Shown: one piece after another, positions 18,501 to 27,456 of the stretch | How the letters are laid out: each line of letters opens with the position of its first letter | How positions within the stretch are numbered: position 1 is the stretch's first letter | Assembly (NCBI RefSeq): GCF_000151105.2 | Contig: NC_014804.1 | Location: forward strand, 930,001 to 994,000 | Reading direction: 5' to 3' | Length of the DNA stretch: 64,000 nt | From: Thermococcus barophilus MP | GTDB lineage: Archaea; Methanobacteriota_B; Thermococci; Thermococcales; Thermococcaceae | Notes under the pieces: model-generated | The model's database searches: none | Told to the model about the DNA's origin: nothing | What the model saw: only the letters and a program-made list of their open reading frames with translations | Position numbers and translations under genes: made by a program

Positions 18501-19427
18501 ATGATAAAAAACAAGCTCATTGTGGTTACTGGTGGGGCTGGTTTCATAGGCTCACACATTGCCGAAGAGCTCAGCGAAGACAACGAAGTTGTTGTTATTG
18601 ACAACCTCTATTCTGGAAAAGTTGAGAATGTACCAGAAAACGTAAAATTCATCCAAGCCGATATCAGGGACTATGAAAGCATAGCCGAGATAATAAGCCA
18701 AGCTGATTACGTATTTCATGAGGCAGCACTCGTGAGTGTTGTCGAAAGCGTAGAGAAGCCAATTTTAACCGAAGAAATTAATGTTCTGGGAACGCTGAAC
18801 ATCTTGAAAGCTTTAAGCGAAGGACATGGCAAACTTATCTTTGCCTCATCTGCCGCTGTATATGGCGACAATCAAAATCTGCCTCTGAAAGAGGACGAGA
18901 AGCCCAAACCCTTATCGCCCTATGGAGTAACAAAAGTCTCTGGAGAATATTATTGCAGAGTCTTTTACGAGCTCTATGGAGTCCCAACAGTGACTTTGAG
19001 GTATTTCAACGTCTTTGGTGAAAGACAGGGATACAACCAGTATGCCGGAGTTATAAGCATCTTCATCAACCGTGCTTTGAAAAATGAGCCGCTGATAATT
19101 TTTGGAGACGGAAAGCAGACGAGAGACTTCATTTATGTTAAAGATGTCGTTAAGGCAAACATTTTAGTTGCAGAAAAGGAGAAAGCAAACGGAGAAGTGT
19201 TCAATGTTGCTCGCGGTGAGAGAACGACAATCCTTGAGCTGGCTATGAAGATCATTGATGCAACAAATTCATCAAGCTCAATAATTTTTGATAAGCCGAG
19301 ACCCGGCGATATAAAACACAGCCAAGCTGATATAAGTAAAATAAAGAAGCTTGGATTCAAACCAGATTACTCTCTTAAGGAAGGACTTTTGAGGACGATT
19401 GAGTGGTACAGGGGGCAAAAAGCATGA
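18501..19427 (+). CDS. NAD-dependent sugar-nucleotide epimerase/dehydratase (GalE-like)
   Basis: 308 residues. GGAGFIGSH is the NAD-binding glycine loop, SSAAVYGD gives the catalytic serine region and YGVTKVSGE supplies the Tyr-x3-Lys pair of extended short-chain dehydrogenases. It most resembles UDP-glucose 4-epimerases and would feed sugars to surface glycans. ATG 18501 follows GGTG at 18491-18494; the GTG 18492 start is within that site. The last codons overlap a 32-residue reading frame by ATGA. Confidence 0.9.
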   Translation: MIKNKLIVVTGGAGFIGSHIAEELSEDNEVVVIDNLYSGKVENVPENVKFIQADIRDYESIAEIISQADYVFHEAALVSVVESVEKPILTEEINVLGTLNILKALSEGHGKLIFASSAAVYGDNQNLPLKEDEKPKPLSPYGVTKVSGEYYCRVFYELYGVPTVTLRYFNVFGERQGYNQYAGVISIFINRALKNEPLIIFGDGKQTRDFIYVKDVVKANILVAEKEKANGEVFNVARGERTTILELAMKIIDATNSSSSIIFDKPRPGDIKHSQADISKIKKLGFKPDYSLKEGLLRTIEWYRGQKA

Positions 19428-19519
19428 AAGTTTTGACCATAACCCCAAGCTTCAAACTGTCGTCCTTTCTAAGGAGGAAGCTTGTTAAAGCTGTTGAAGG
19501 GTTTTTCAAGCAAAATTGA
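19424..19519 (+). other. Possible 32-residue reading frame coupled to the epimerase
   Basis: ATG 19424 overlaps the epimerase stop in an ATGA arrangement typical of co-translated genes. The peptide starts MKVLTITPSF, like the first strand of many glycosyltransferases, then loses that likeness and stops at 19519, 35 bases inside the next gene. It may be the remnant of a glycosyltransferase lost from a glycan operon. No direct evidence that it is translated. Confidence 0.3.
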
Positions 19520-20198
19520 GACTGAAGAAAATCTGATTATTCTGCCAAAGGAAGAAAAAGCCGAATTTGGAACATTCCTATGCTCAAGCACCATAATAAT
19601 GGGAAAGCATATGAGAGGAACTTACCACGAGGGATTAGTGTTTTCCACATCGCGGAGATTTGAAAAGGAAGGGAAGATTACGGTAAAGGAACTGCTCCTT
19701 GAACCAAAAGAATGCAGGGTGGAGGTTGATGTAAGCGGAGTAGGAGCCTTAAAATTGCCTGGCTTCAGGTTGGAAAACGGCATTTTAATCCTTTACATAC
19801 TGCCTAAATATATTTTTGAATTCTCACATGAGAACCTAACGCTGGCAACTCAAGAAGATTACGCCCAGATAACGTTTTTCCCGCTGGAATACGGATTTGG
19901 AGGGGAAGTTTCTCTGAGTCTGAATAAGGCGAAAGAGGTTAGAGTTCTTCTCAGGGGGAATAAAGCCGAGGAATTTCTGTTCTGGGATCATGAAGATGGC
20001 TCATTCGCTTACAATTTTATAGATGAATCGCTGGTGATTATCTCACATGAGAAGTTCATAACACCAAAAGAATTTGCCAGAAGTCTTGGAAGAGTCTCAA
20101 TAATCAGCGGGCACGGAGAATTTGAGATTGTAGGAGAAATGGTGCTGTCCCTAAAGAAAGAGGTAAGGGAAAGCATAAAGCTGGCGGTTACTTTTTAG
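19482..20198 (+). CDS. Hypothetical beta-rich protein, paralogue of 13950-14882 product
   Basis: 238 residues from TTG 19482, with the strong ribosome binding site aaggagga at 19470-19478. It lacks the membrane segments of its relative at 13950-14882 but ends in the same GHGEF-x5-L-x4-V-x-ESI pattern. Much of it is alternating strand. It follows the epimerase closely and probably shares its transcript. The 3' end overlaps pfdA by 11 bases. Unknown function. Confidence 0.68.
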   Translation: MLKLLKGFSSKIETEENLIILPKEEKAEFGTFLCSSTIIMGKHMRGTYHEGLVFSTSRRFEKEGKITVKELLLEPKECRVEVDVSGVGALKLPGFRLENGILILYILPKYIFEFSHENLTLATQEDYAQITFFPLEYGFGGEVSLSLNKAKEVRVLLRGNKAEEFLFWDHEDGSFAYNFIDESLVIISHEKFITPKEFARSLGRVSIISGHGEFEIVGEMVLSLKKEVRESIKLAVTF

Positions 20199-20634
20199 GA
20201 ACCTTGAACCCCATTGCCTGCTCCTGCTGTATCTTTTGAGCTTTCTGTGCCAAATCTTGGAGCTTTTCTTGTATTTGTTGCAATGCCTCTTGAGTTCTCT
20301 TTATAGCATCTTCATATTCCTTGATTCTTGCATCCAAGTAAGCAACTGCATCCTCTAAGCTTTTCTCAACTGCATAGCCTGACCCTACGCTGATGATTGC
20401 ATGCTCCTTATCGACTATCATGCCCTTGAGAAATGAGCCTGCCCCTACTGGAACAAGTATCTCAGGTTTCTCTTCTTCAACCTTTTTAAGCTCTTCAAGG
20501 GTTTCCTTTACTGCTCTAAACTCGTTCATTCCAAGAGTTAGGAGTTCTAAATTCTGAGCTAAAAGTTGAGCCTGAGCCTGTAAGAGCTGATACTCATAAG
20601 CCAACCTTTCAAGCTGCTCTTGATTCTGCGCCAT
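20188..20634 (-). CDS. pfdA: Prefoldin subunit alpha
   Basis: 148 residues from ATG 20634, which follows ggtggtgaaa. Two long coiled-coil helices (about residues 5-45 and 95-140) flank a short beta hairpin containing [12 protein letters not shown], the prefoldin alpha layout. Two alpha and four beta subunits form a jellyfish-shaped holdase that passes unfolded proteins to the thermosome. It closes a minus-strand cluster of L39e, L31e, eIF6 and L18a, an order common in archaea. Confidence 0.95.
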   Translation of the reverse strand: MAQNQEQLERLAYEYQLLQAQAQLLAQNLELLTLGMNEFRAVKETLEELKKVEEEKPEILVPVGAGSFLKGMIVDKEHAIISVGSGYAVEKSLEDAVAYLDARIKEYEDAIKRTQEALQQIQEKLQDLAQKAQKIQQEQAMGFKVPKK

Positions 20635-20714
20635 TTTCACCACCAAAGAAAAATTGGAGAGTTGCCTTTTAAGAGTTTGCATGGATAGAACTATACAAAA
20701 AAGAGGAACAGAAG

Positions 20715-20951
20715 TTAAGCAAGTTCCAAGCTGAGCCTCCTAACCACTGGGTTTTCGGCTTCCTCGGGTTTTATTTCCTCAATTTTCTCAATCCATATTT
20801 TTGTTCTCTTTACCCTGTGCTTGCTTCCGATTTCTGAATAAACGAGCTCAACAACGTCTTCCGGCTTCACTGCCCTGTACTCCTTAGTGAACTTCTGCTT
20901 CTTTCCGTTCCTTTCAAAAATCCCCTTAACGCGATAAACCTTAACCTCCAT
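20715..20951 (-). CDS. rpl18a: Large-subunit ribosomal protein L18Ae (LX)
   Basis: 78 residues, [20 protein letters not shown]. This matches the short archaeal L18Ae/LX (eL20) protein, which packs on the large subunit. It lies six bases after the eIF6 stop and before pfdA in the same operon. Confidence 0.93.
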   Translation of the reverse strand: MEVKVYRVKGIFERNGKKQKFTKEYRAVKPEDVVELVYSEIGSKHRVKRTKIWIEKIEEIKPEEAENPVVRRLSLELA

Positions 20952-20957
20952 CTTGCC

Positions 20958-21644
20958 TCACCCCAAAAAGCCCAGTGCTTCCTCAATCTTAACAATCTCA
21001 GGACCAGTGGTGAGATGTCCAACAACAACCCCAAAGGAATTGGCTAACATGCATGAGCCGACAAACGGAACACCCTGATTTGCTGTGCCAAGATAAATAT
21101 CCACTTTAAACAGATCTCTCAGCCATTCAAGTTCTTCTTCAGTTGTTTCAGGGTGGACTAAACCACCTTTATTTGTAACAACGCCGACGCTTCCAACAGC
21201 GTGGAACTCAGCTATAATACCTCTCTCCACTTCCACTCCTAAGATATCCTCAAGTTGCTTTGCTTCCTCCCTTGTGAACTTCGCACTCACGAGAGCTGCT
21301 TTGTCGTTGGCTAAAATTAAGTTACCCAAGGCGGTCAGCTTGCTCAGGAAGGGTTCAATTCTAATATCGAGGTCGTATTCCCTTAAGGCGGCATTTATTC
21401 TCTCAAGCTCAGTGTCCCAAATGTAGTAGGGCACAACAATTGCATTCGAGTTTCCAGCAGCAAAGATACCAACTATCCTGGATTTCATAATGCTCGTTTC
21501 GATAATTGGGACTTTTAGAACCTCCCTCAAAACATTGAGTTTCTTTTCTTGAAGGCCCTCTCTAACCAGGAGTACTTTATCGGTAGCGACACCAAACACA
21601 CCCAGATACGGGGAATTTTCAAAGTCAAGTCTTTCTATGTGCAT
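20958..21644 (-). CDS. eif6: Translation initiation factor aIF6
   Basis: 228 residues. The repeated alpha/beta units with LDFENSPYLGVFGVATDK at the start and the GSVGVVTNKGGLVHPETTEE block identify the pentein-fold factor. It binds the 50S subunit and prevents joining with 30S until released. ATG 21644 has ggtgaaaa just ahead. It sits between L31e and L18a. Confidence 0.96.
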   Translation of the reverse strand: MHIERLDFENSPYLGVFGVATDKVLLVREGLQEKKLNVLREVLKVPIIETSIMKSRIVGIFAAGNSNAIVVPYYIWDTELERINAALREYDLDIRIEPFLSKLTALGNLILANDKAALVSAKFTREEAKQLEDILGVEVERGIIAEFHAVGSVGVVTNKGGLVHPETTEEELEWLRDLFKVDIYLGTANQGVPFVGSCMLANSFGVVVGHLTTGPEIVKIEEALGFLG

Positions 21645-21678
21645 TTTTCACCACTCACGAGAAATAAAAATTGAGAGA

Positions 21679-22056
21679 TCAGCTCTCCGTTGCCTGTGCT
21701 TCGGGTTCCTTTTCTTCTTCCTTCTTTTCCTCAGTCTTCTTTTCTTCTTTTACTGTCTTCTTTGCCCCTGGGGGGAGCTCAACGTAGGCAACCCTGACCT
21801 TGCCTTTTCCTTCAACTTCCTCCTCGACCACCTTGACTTTAACTCTAAGCTTGCTTGGGGGCTTCTCAATTCCTCTTTCCCAGATCTTCTCGTTGACTTC
21901 CGGAGCTATGACAACCTCTTCAGCTTTTGCATGCCTTGCAATGAACTCCCTAACGAACTTAGCTGCTCTTGGTGCTCTCTTCCACCTTGGAACGATCTTT
22001 TTGATCTTCCTTATTGGGACAGTGAAAATAACCTCATCTCCGACCTTAATCGCCAT
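21679..22056 (-). CDS. rpl31e: Ribosomal protein L31e with a long charged tail
   Basis: 125 residues. The first 95 ([36 protein letters not shown]) are standard archaeal L31e, a protein near the peptide exit tunnel. Residues about 98-125 form a Lys/Glu-rich low-complexity extension not needed for the fold and longer than usual. It starts six bases after the L39e stop. Confidence 0.94.
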   Translation of the reverse strand: MAIKVGDEVIFTVPIRKIKKIVPRWKRAPRAAKFVREFIARHAKAEEVVIAPEVNEKIWERGIEKPPSKLRVKVKVVEEEVEGKGKVRVAYVELPPGAKKTVKEEKKTEEKKEEEKEPEAQATES

Positions 22057-22062
22057 TTTTCA

Positions 22063-22218
22063 TCACTCCTTAAGCTTTGTCCTTCTCCAGTATCTTCTCT
22101 TGGGGTGAGTTATAACTCTTCTGTTTGTCTTAACAATAACCCACACAGGAACTCTTCTATTCTGTTTAGCAGCCTTTGCCAAGCGGAGCTTCTTTGCAAG
22201 AGGCTTGTACCTTGCCAT
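22063..22218 (-). CDS. rpl39e: Ribosomal protein L39e
   Basis: 51 residues, found by direct translation: [17 protein letters not shown] at the start, [14 protein letters not shown] in the middle and [10 protein letters not shown] at the end. This is the small, basic L39e that lines the peptide exit tunnel. A purine-rich site, gggagg, precedes ATG 22218. It is first in the minus-strand cluster. Confidence 0.95.
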   Translation of the reverse strand: MARYKPLAKKLRLAKAAKQNRRVPVWVIVKTNRRVITHPKRRYWRRTKLKE

Positions 22219-22321
22219 TCTTATCCCTCCCAAAAGTTATCGTAATAAGTCCTAACCAAGCTTCAAGATTAAGCTTATTTAAATCTTCCCATTACTTCAG
22301 AGCTAACATTTCAGTTTCATT

Positions 22322-22927
22322 TTATAAATCTTGCTTCTTCCATCCCAAAACTCTCGACTGATAGTGCCTCTTTGGGAATATTGTCAGTGGATCTATTCCC
22401 CTAAGCCTTAAGAGGTGTCTCAGCTCAACTTCATAATCACTCTTTTCTAGTTTTTCGCTTTCCCTAATTTCAATGATGAAGAGTTTTTCTGCAAGCTCCC
22501 TTATTGTTTTGTAGCCCAATCCAAGCAAAGGACGTATATACTGAACGTTAAATCTATCTTCAAGGCTCCTTGTCCTTCTCAAATCTAAAAAAGGAACCCT
22601 GTCATCTCTCCTTGTGCCGTCGCTTATTCTCTCAACATCTTTACGGCTTGCGATCTCTTCGAGAGCCTTTTCGTGGATAAACTGGATTGCATTACTTGGA
22701 TGTCCATCCCTAATGCACATCTCAGCAGCTTCTTCTAAAATTTCTCTACCTAAAACCACAACTTCGTGATTAAATCCCAACCTATCAGCAGTTTCCTTTG
22801 CATACTTCCAATTATCGAGAAGACCAAAGCTTATCGTGACTAACTTCACCTCATACCCCAATTTTTGCAGAATCCAAGCAGCTAAAGATGAATCTTTGCC
22901 TCCGCTGTAGAGGTGATAGACTTCCAT
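22322..22927 (-). CDS. PP-loop ATP pyrophosphatase (N-type)
   Basis: 201 residues from ATG 22927, MEVYHLYSGGKDSSLA, whose SGGKDS is the ATP-pyrophosphatase loop. These enzymes adenylate an oxygen for replacement by nitrogen or sulfur, often in tRNA modification. The DGTRRDDRVPFLDLRRTRSL region suggests substrate positioning. No cysteine pair typical of tRNA thiolases is seen. It is divergent from the YhbY-like gene, with TATA-like elements for both between 22935 and 22965. Substrate unknown. Confidence 0.8.
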   Translation of the reverse strand: MEVYHLYSGGKDSSLAAWILQKLGYEVKLVTISFGLLDNWKYAKETADRLGFNHEVVVLGREILEEAAEMCIRDGHPSNAIQFIHEKALEEIASRKDVERISDGTRRDDRVPFLDLRRTRSLEDRFNVQYIRPLLGLGYKTIRELAEKLFIIEIRESEKLEKSDYEVELRHLLRLRGIDPLTIFPKRHYQSRVLGWKKQDL

Positions 22928-23010
22928 CTTCCCCACGGCAACCTTTAAAAGCCAAACCCTTATAAACTCTTTTGCCTCTTTGCGAGAGGTTGAGATTTGA
23001 GGTGAGAGAT

Positions 23011-23427
23011 ATGGAAAAACGCCTACCTGGAAAGGTGAGAAGGGCTATAAGAGCCAAATATTACGATATTCAACCTAAAGCATGGATTGGAAAGAAAGGG
23101 TTAGAGGAGGGTGTGATTAACGAAATCAACACCCAGCTCAAGAAAGACGGTATTCTCAAGGTGGAAATAAGAAAAGGGGCACTTATTGCAACGGGAATGG
23201 ACAGAAAGCGGATAGCTGAGAAGGTTGCCGAACTAACTGACAGCGAGCTGATTGAAGTAAGAGGCAAAAGATTTATATTATTCCGTCCGAGAGAGGGATG
23301 GGAAAAGTATTTAAGGAAGCTTAAGCTTAAGGAACTCTCAAAGGAGAAGCGGGAGGAGAAGCCCGTTAAAAAGGTCAGGCTCGATATCGCTCAATTCAGA
23401 AAGAAGTTCAAGAAAGGGAGGGATTAA
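23011..23427 (+). CDS. YhbY/CRM-domain-like RNA-binding protein
   Basis: 138 residues from ATG 23011, preceded by gaggtgagagat; the upstream 13 codons read through that site and are dropped. The middle section, [14 protein letters not shown] and [19 protein letters not shown], fits the small CRM (YhbY) fold that binds ribosomal RNA. The C-terminus is basic ([13 protein letters not shown]). It is followed after two bases by S19e, so a role in small-subunit assembly is reasonable but inferred. Confidence 0.72.
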   Translation: MEKRLPGKVRRAIRAKYYDIQPKAWIGKKGLEEGVINEINTQLKKDGILKVEIRKGALIATGMDRKRIAEKVAELTDSELIEVRGKRFILFRPREGWEKYLRKLKLKELSKEKREEKPVKKVRLDIAQFRKKFKKGRD

Positions 23428-23429
23428 GG

Positions 23430-23882
23430 ATGGCGACAGTTTATGATGTTCCCGGTGATTTGCTCGTTGAGAGGGTTGCTCAAAAGTTGAAGGAGATACC
23501 TGAGATTAAACCACCAGAGTGGGCTCCATTTGTCAAAACAGGAAGACACAAGGAAAGACTTCCAGAGCAAGAGGACTGGTGGTATTATAGAGTTGCTTCA
23601 GTCTTTAGAAAGATATACATCGATGGCCCTGTTGGCATTGAGAGGCTCAGGACTTGGTATGGAGGAAGAAAGAACAGAGGACACGCTCCAGAGAAGTTTT
23701 ACAAGGGGAGTGGAAGCATAATCAGAAAGGCTCTCCAGCAGTTAGAAGCAGCAGGATTCATTGAGAAGGTTCCAGGTAAGGGAAGAATCGTCACACCTAA
23801 GGGAAGAAGCTTCCTTGACAAAGCGGCAACCGAACTTAAAAAGGAGCTTGAGGAAGTCATCCCAGAGCTTAAGAAGTACTGA
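23430..23882 (+). CDS. rps19e: Ribosomal protein S19e
   Basis: 150 residues. [19 protein letters not shown] at the start and [19 protein letters not shown] in the centre are hallmarks of S19e, a small-subunit head protein needed for 30S maturation. The gene is the second of a two-gene unit with the YhbY-like protein. In other archaea S19e often precedes the PDCD5 gene; here they are split by a 1.7 kb exported-protein gene on the other strand. Confidence 0.96.
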   Translation: MATVYDVPGDLLVERVAQKLKEIPEIKPPEWAPFVKTGRHKERLPEQEDWWYYRVASVFRKIYIDGPVGIERLRTWYGGRKNRGHAPEKFYKGSGSIIRKALQQLEAAGFIEKVPGKGRIVTPKGRSFLDKAATELKKELEEVIPELKKY

Positions 23883-23928
23883 ACTTTTTGAATCTTTTTA
23901 TGTCTATGAATTTTTCACCGCAAAATCC

Positions 23929-25617
23929 TCACTCCTTTTTCTTCCAAAACCTCCAGAGTGTTACAAAAATTACAATTGTGGCAATTCCTGTAAGAAATGT
24001 GATGCTTTTTGTTGTCCCGTTTGAAACCTTGGTTTCCTCTTCTAAACATTTTCTATCCATCTCGCGATACAACTCTAGCATTCTATTCACATTTACCGGC
24101 TTTATCCATGGAGGCAGAATGAATGCTTCGTAGTATGTTATAAACAGGAAAGTACTATTTCCAACGACGACACTTTCAGTTTTCTTAGCTACAGTAAAGT
24201 TCACTGGGATTTTCTCCTTATCTGTTATGAGAAAAGCCGTTTTGTTTGGAATGTCAACTATAAGCGTTCCTGTTACGTTGTTCCATTTGCCCATGAGCAC
24301 GCTTGAGGGAATTAGATTTTTACCCAATTCTTTCTTGTCAGTCGTGTTAATTATTACAAAGCCCCTTTCAGTAATCTCATAAGCAAAGTATCCTTTTTTC
24401 GCTTTCCGAGTCTGATTGTGCCATATTTCCCAAGGAAACACTATCACCGGGTGTCCATTCTTCTGATAAAGTTCCAGCGAAACATACCCTTTACGCCATG
24501 GATAATTCGTATTGTGCCCAAAATACATCCTCATTGGCGTTTTTACAGTGTAGTTTTTCCAGCTTAGCGTCCCATTGCCAAGGACAACATAATATCCCAG
24601 ATAGCTGGCAAGGGGCAAATAATCAATCTCAAGAGGCACTGTGCAGTTTCCTTTGACTTCATAAGCCAGAGGAAGCCCGTAGAGATCATAGACAACAACC
24701 CATTCCTTCTCGTCCTCATTCCAGAAGCCTATAAGTGAATACAGGGGCTCAACGCTTTCAGCAAGCTTCTTTATCTCATCTGTAACGTCCTTCCTTCTAT
24801 CATTTTCTATAAGGATGTAGCGAGTCGGAACGTACACAGGAGGAAATTTTGGAAGATAATACATTAAGCCCCTCTGAATTTCAATTTTAAATGGTCCGTT
24901 CGGCGGCTCATATGGGTGAAGCTTTGGTGTTTCGTTGGTCATGACGAAATTTGTCCCATCGTAAAGATAGTAAACGGTTGTGTTTGGAAATATCATATCA
25001 ACCTTTGCCCACAACTTCCCGTTATCATCCAATCCAAGATGGACCCAAGCATAGGGAGTATTACCAGCGTTCTCTGGAGCTATGGTATTTCTAGCGTTCC
25101 AGGCAAGACTCCACGTTTTCTCAACTTTGAGTGTTCTTGGGTTCAACTGAAAAACCGAATCGCTTGCATAATGAGGTCCGCTGCCTGTTTCAGCCACAAA
25201 GAAAACACTGCCACTGTAGAATACAAAATCTCTTGGCTTCCAAGAATACCACCCTACAACAGGCTTCATCCTAATCGGAATACTGCCGTTATAAATTCCC
25301 ATGTATATGGAATCGTGGTAATTGGAATAGACTAAAACCACATCCCCAACAGTAGTAACTCCTAAGTTTGAAATGAACTCTCGAATGTCCAAAGGATCAC
25401 TTATTCCAGCTTCCAAGTGCCACGTTAAATCTATAAAATCACTACCATTGTAAGCAAAGAGTCCTTCATTTGCAACGAGAACCTGATGGCAGTCTTCACA
25501 CCATGCCGTTGAATGCGCACTCACTGGTGACAGCAATAACATGGAAAGCAAAATCACTGTCATACATTTCTCTACTACTTTTCTATTTTCCATAATTACC
25601 TCTTTAAACTTTTTCAT
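23929..25617 (-). CDS. Large exported protein with CxxCH motif and C-terminal anchor
   Basis: 562 residues. The signal peptide (hydrophobic residues 20-35) is followed at once by WCEDCHQ, a CxxCH motif, then by about 480 residues rich in beta strands and aromatic residues with repeated short NGS/NGT glycosylation-type sites. A final hydrophobic helix (ITFLTGIATIVIFVTLW) and KKKE anchor it. The single CxxCH could bind heme, but could as well be a disulfide or metal site. It separates S19e from PDCD5. No enzyme family recognised. Confidence 0.7.
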   Translation of the reverse strand: MKKFKEVIMENRKVVEKCMTVILLSMLLLSPVSAHSTAWCEDCHQVLVANEGLFAYNGSDFIDLTWHLEAGISDPLDIREFISNLGVTTVGDVVLVYSNYHDSIYMGIYNGSIPIRMKPVVGWYSWKPRDFVFYSGSVFFVAETGSGPHYASDSVFQLNPRTLKVEKTWSLAWNARNTIAPENAGNTPYAWVHLGLDDNGKLWAKVDMIFPNTTVYYLYDGTNFVMTNETPKLHPYEPPNGPFKIEIQRGLMYYLPKFPPVYVPTRYILIENDRRKDVTDEIKKLAESVEPLYSLIGFWNEDEKEWVVVYDLYGLPLAYEVKGNCTVPLEIDYLPLASYLGYYVVLGNGTLSWKNYTVKTPMRMYFGHNTNYPWRKGYVSLELYQKNGHPVIVFPWEIWHNQTRKAKKGYFAYEITERGFVIINTTDKKELGKNLIPSSVLMGKWNNVTGTLIVDIPNKTAFLITDKEKIPVNFTVAKKTESVVVGNSTFLFITYYEAFILPPWIKPVNVNRMLELYREMDRKCLEEETKVSNGTTKSITFLTGIATIVIFVTLWRFWKKKE

Positions 25618-25721
25618 TTTTACCCTAACATATAGTGTGCACCAACAGTTTAAATCTTTTGCAATCTCTGCAATAACTTTTTAACCATCTTATCATAAAT
25701 CCTCTTGGCGAGGTGATAGAA

Positions 25722-26060
25722 ATGGCTGAGGACATTGAAGAGATTAGAAAGAGAAAGCTCATGGAGCTACAGAGAAGGCTTGCCGAGCAGCAAAAAGCTC
25801 AAGAAGAAGCCGCAAGACAGCAAGCTGAACTTGAAGCCCAAATACAGGCAATTCTAAGGAGAATCCTTACTCCAGAAGCAAGGGAAAGGCTTTCAAGAGT
25901 TAAACTTGTCAGACCAGAACTTGCACAGCAGGTTGAGCTTATACTGGTTCAGCTTTATCAAGCTGGACAGATCAGGGAAAAAATAGATGATGCAAAGCTC
26001 AAGAAAATTTTGGCTCAGATTGATGCGAGAACAAGGAGAGAATTTAGGATTAAATGGTAG
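25722..26060 (+). CDS. PDCD5-family DNA-binding protein
   Basis: 112 residues from ATG 25722 after gaggtgatagaa. A charged coiled-coil N-terminus (KRKLMELQRRLAEQQKAQEE) and a three-helix core ending RTRREFRIKW match the archaeal TFAR19/PDCD5 family, reported to bind nucleic acid and to link to chaperones in eukaryotes. It has its own TATA-like region after the exported gene. A secure family assignment with unclear archaeal role. Confidence 0.92.
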   Translation: MAEDIEEIRKRKLMELQRRLAEQQKAQEEAARQQAELEAQIQAILRRILTPEARERLSRVKLVRPELAQQVELILVQLYQAGQIREKIDDAKLKKILAQIDARTRREFRIKW

Positions 26061-26096
26061 TGAGAGACATACTTTCCCAATTTGACATCCTTAAAA

Positions 26097-26105
26097 TTTA
26101 TATAC
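26097..26105 (+). promoter_or_regulatory. TATA box for the 26144 gene
   Basis: tttatatac lies about 40-47 bases before ATG 26144, the spacing expected for a TATA box plus a short leader. Confidence 0.5.
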
Positions 26106-26143
26106 CTTTTGTGTGTAAATAAACAAAGGCGAGTGGGAAGAGC

Positions 26144-26422
26144 ATGGATATCAAGAGGGTCATAAAAGAGCTGAACGAAAAAGGTGAGATTAGCTTAGAG
26201 ACCTGGAAACCGCTCTCCGCCAAGAAGAATGGTGACGGTACTGTTGATATTCTATACCGCAATCTACTGCTTGGAGATGAAAACGATCCCGTATTCCTCT
26301 GGGTTTATGTTAACATTATAGAGGAAGATGAAGAGGATACAGAAGTTAGAATTTTGGAAAGGATGACATTTAAAAAAGAGGACCTTGCATGGGTGGCAAA
26401 GTTCGTATCAAAGTTTGGTTAA
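26144..26422 (+). CDS. Small acidic hypothetical protein
   Basis: 92 residues, MDIKRVIKELNEKGEISLET, acidic (NIIEEDEEDTEVRILE) with alternating helix and strand. It has its own TATA box and ends two bases before the TFB promoter. No family recognised. Placed directly upstream of TFB, it could be a regulator, but nothing in the sequence shows that. Confidence 0.65.
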   Translation: MDIKRVIKELNEKGEISLETWKPLSAKKNGDGTVDILYRNLLLGDENDPVFLWVYVNIIEEDEEDTEVRILERMTFKKEDLAWVAKFVSKFG

Positions 26423-26423
26423 T

Positions 26424-26433
26424 TTTATATAGT
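26424..26433 (+). promoter_or_regulatory. TATA box for TFB
   Basis: tttatatagt starts just after the previous stop codon and lies about 40-50 bases before the GTG start of TFB, leaving room for a leader of about 20 bases with the ggtg site. Confidence 0.5.
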
Positions 26434-26473
26434 ATGAATTTATTAACCGTAACCCGCAGATGGGGGTGTCAAA

Positions 26474-27373
26474 GTGGAAAAGCGTAGGGTCTGCCCAGTT
26501 TGTGGTTCAACTGAATTCATTTATGATCCCGAGCATGGAGAAATTGTTTGTTCCAAATGCGGATTCGTCATAGAAGAAAATATAGTTGATATGGGACCGG
26601 AATGGCGTGCTTTTGATGCTTCTCAGAGGGAAAAGCGTTCAAGAACTGGCGCACCTGAGAGCATTCTGCTCCACGATAAAGGTTTATCCACAGACATCGG
26701 GAGCGACAGGAATATTACCGGCTTGATGAGAGAAAAGATGTACCGTTTGAGAAAGTGGCAGTCTCGCTTGAGAGTCAGTGATGCCGCCGAGCGTAATCTC
26801 GCCTTCGCTCTCAGCGAGCTTGACAGAATTGCCTCACAACTCAAGCTTCCGAAGCATGTTGAGGAAGAAGCGGCAAGACTTTATAGAGAGGCTGTGAGGA
26901 GGGGACTTATCAGGGGGAGATCCATTGAGAGTGTTATTGCTGCCTGCGTTTATGCCGCCTGCAGGCTCTTAAAGATTCCGAGGACGCTTGATGAGATTGC
27001 CGACATTGCAAGAGTTGATAAAAAGGAAATTGGAAGAAGCTTCAGATTCATTGCAAGGAATCTTAACTTGACTCCAAAGAAGCTCTTTGTTAAGCCAACT
27101 GATTACGTGAACAAGTTTGCTGACGAGCTTGGCTTAAGTGAAAAAGTAAGAAGAAGGGCAATTGAGCTTTTGGAAGAGGCTTATAATAGAGGACTAACGA
27201 GTGGCAAAAGTCCAGCTGGATTAGTTGCTGCCGCATTGTACATTGCTTCTCTGCTTGAAGGTGAGAAGAGAACCCAGAGGGAAGTTGCTGAAGTTGCAAG
27301 GGTTACTGAAGTAACCGTTAGAAACAGATACAAAGAATTAGTAGAAAAGCTTGGACTGAAAATAACACTCTGA
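26474..27373 (+). CDS. tfb: Transcription initiation factor TFB
   Basis: 299 residues from GTG 26474 with gggggtg ahead. The N-terminal zinc ribbon CPVCGST...CSKCGFV (residues about 6-28) is followed by the B-reader and two cyclin folds (residues about 100-190 and 200-295). TFB binds TBP at the TATA box, contacts the BRE and recruits RNA polymerase. Thermococcales can carry two TFB genes; this one has the standard complete ribbon. A T-rich terminator follows the stop. Confidence 0.97.
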   Translation: MEKRRVCPVCGSTEFIYDPEHGEIVCSKCGFVIEENIVDMGPEWRAFDASQREKRSRTGAPESILLHDKGLSTDIGSDRNITGLMREKMYRLRKWQSRLRVSDAAERNLAFALSELDRIASQLKLPKHVEEEAARLYREAVRRGLIRGRSIESVIAACVYAACRLLKIPRTLDEIADIARVDKKEIGRSFRFIARNLNLTPKKLFVKPTDYVNKFADELGLSEKVRRRAIELLEEAYNRGLTSGKSPAGLVAAALYIASLLEGEKRTQREVAEVARVTEVTVRNRYKELVEKLGLKITL

Positions 27374-27374
27374 G

Positions 27375-27390
27375 TACTTTTTACTTTTTT
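27375..27390 (+). terminator. T-rich terminator after TFB
   Basis: Two T runs, tactttttactttttt, follow the TFB stop within two bases. This is the usual archaeal termination signal. Confidence 0.5.
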
Positions 27391-27456
27391 GAGCTTACAA
27401 GTCGATTAAATGCTCAAATACTAAACCGGTATTATGATTCAAAGAATAAAGGGAAA

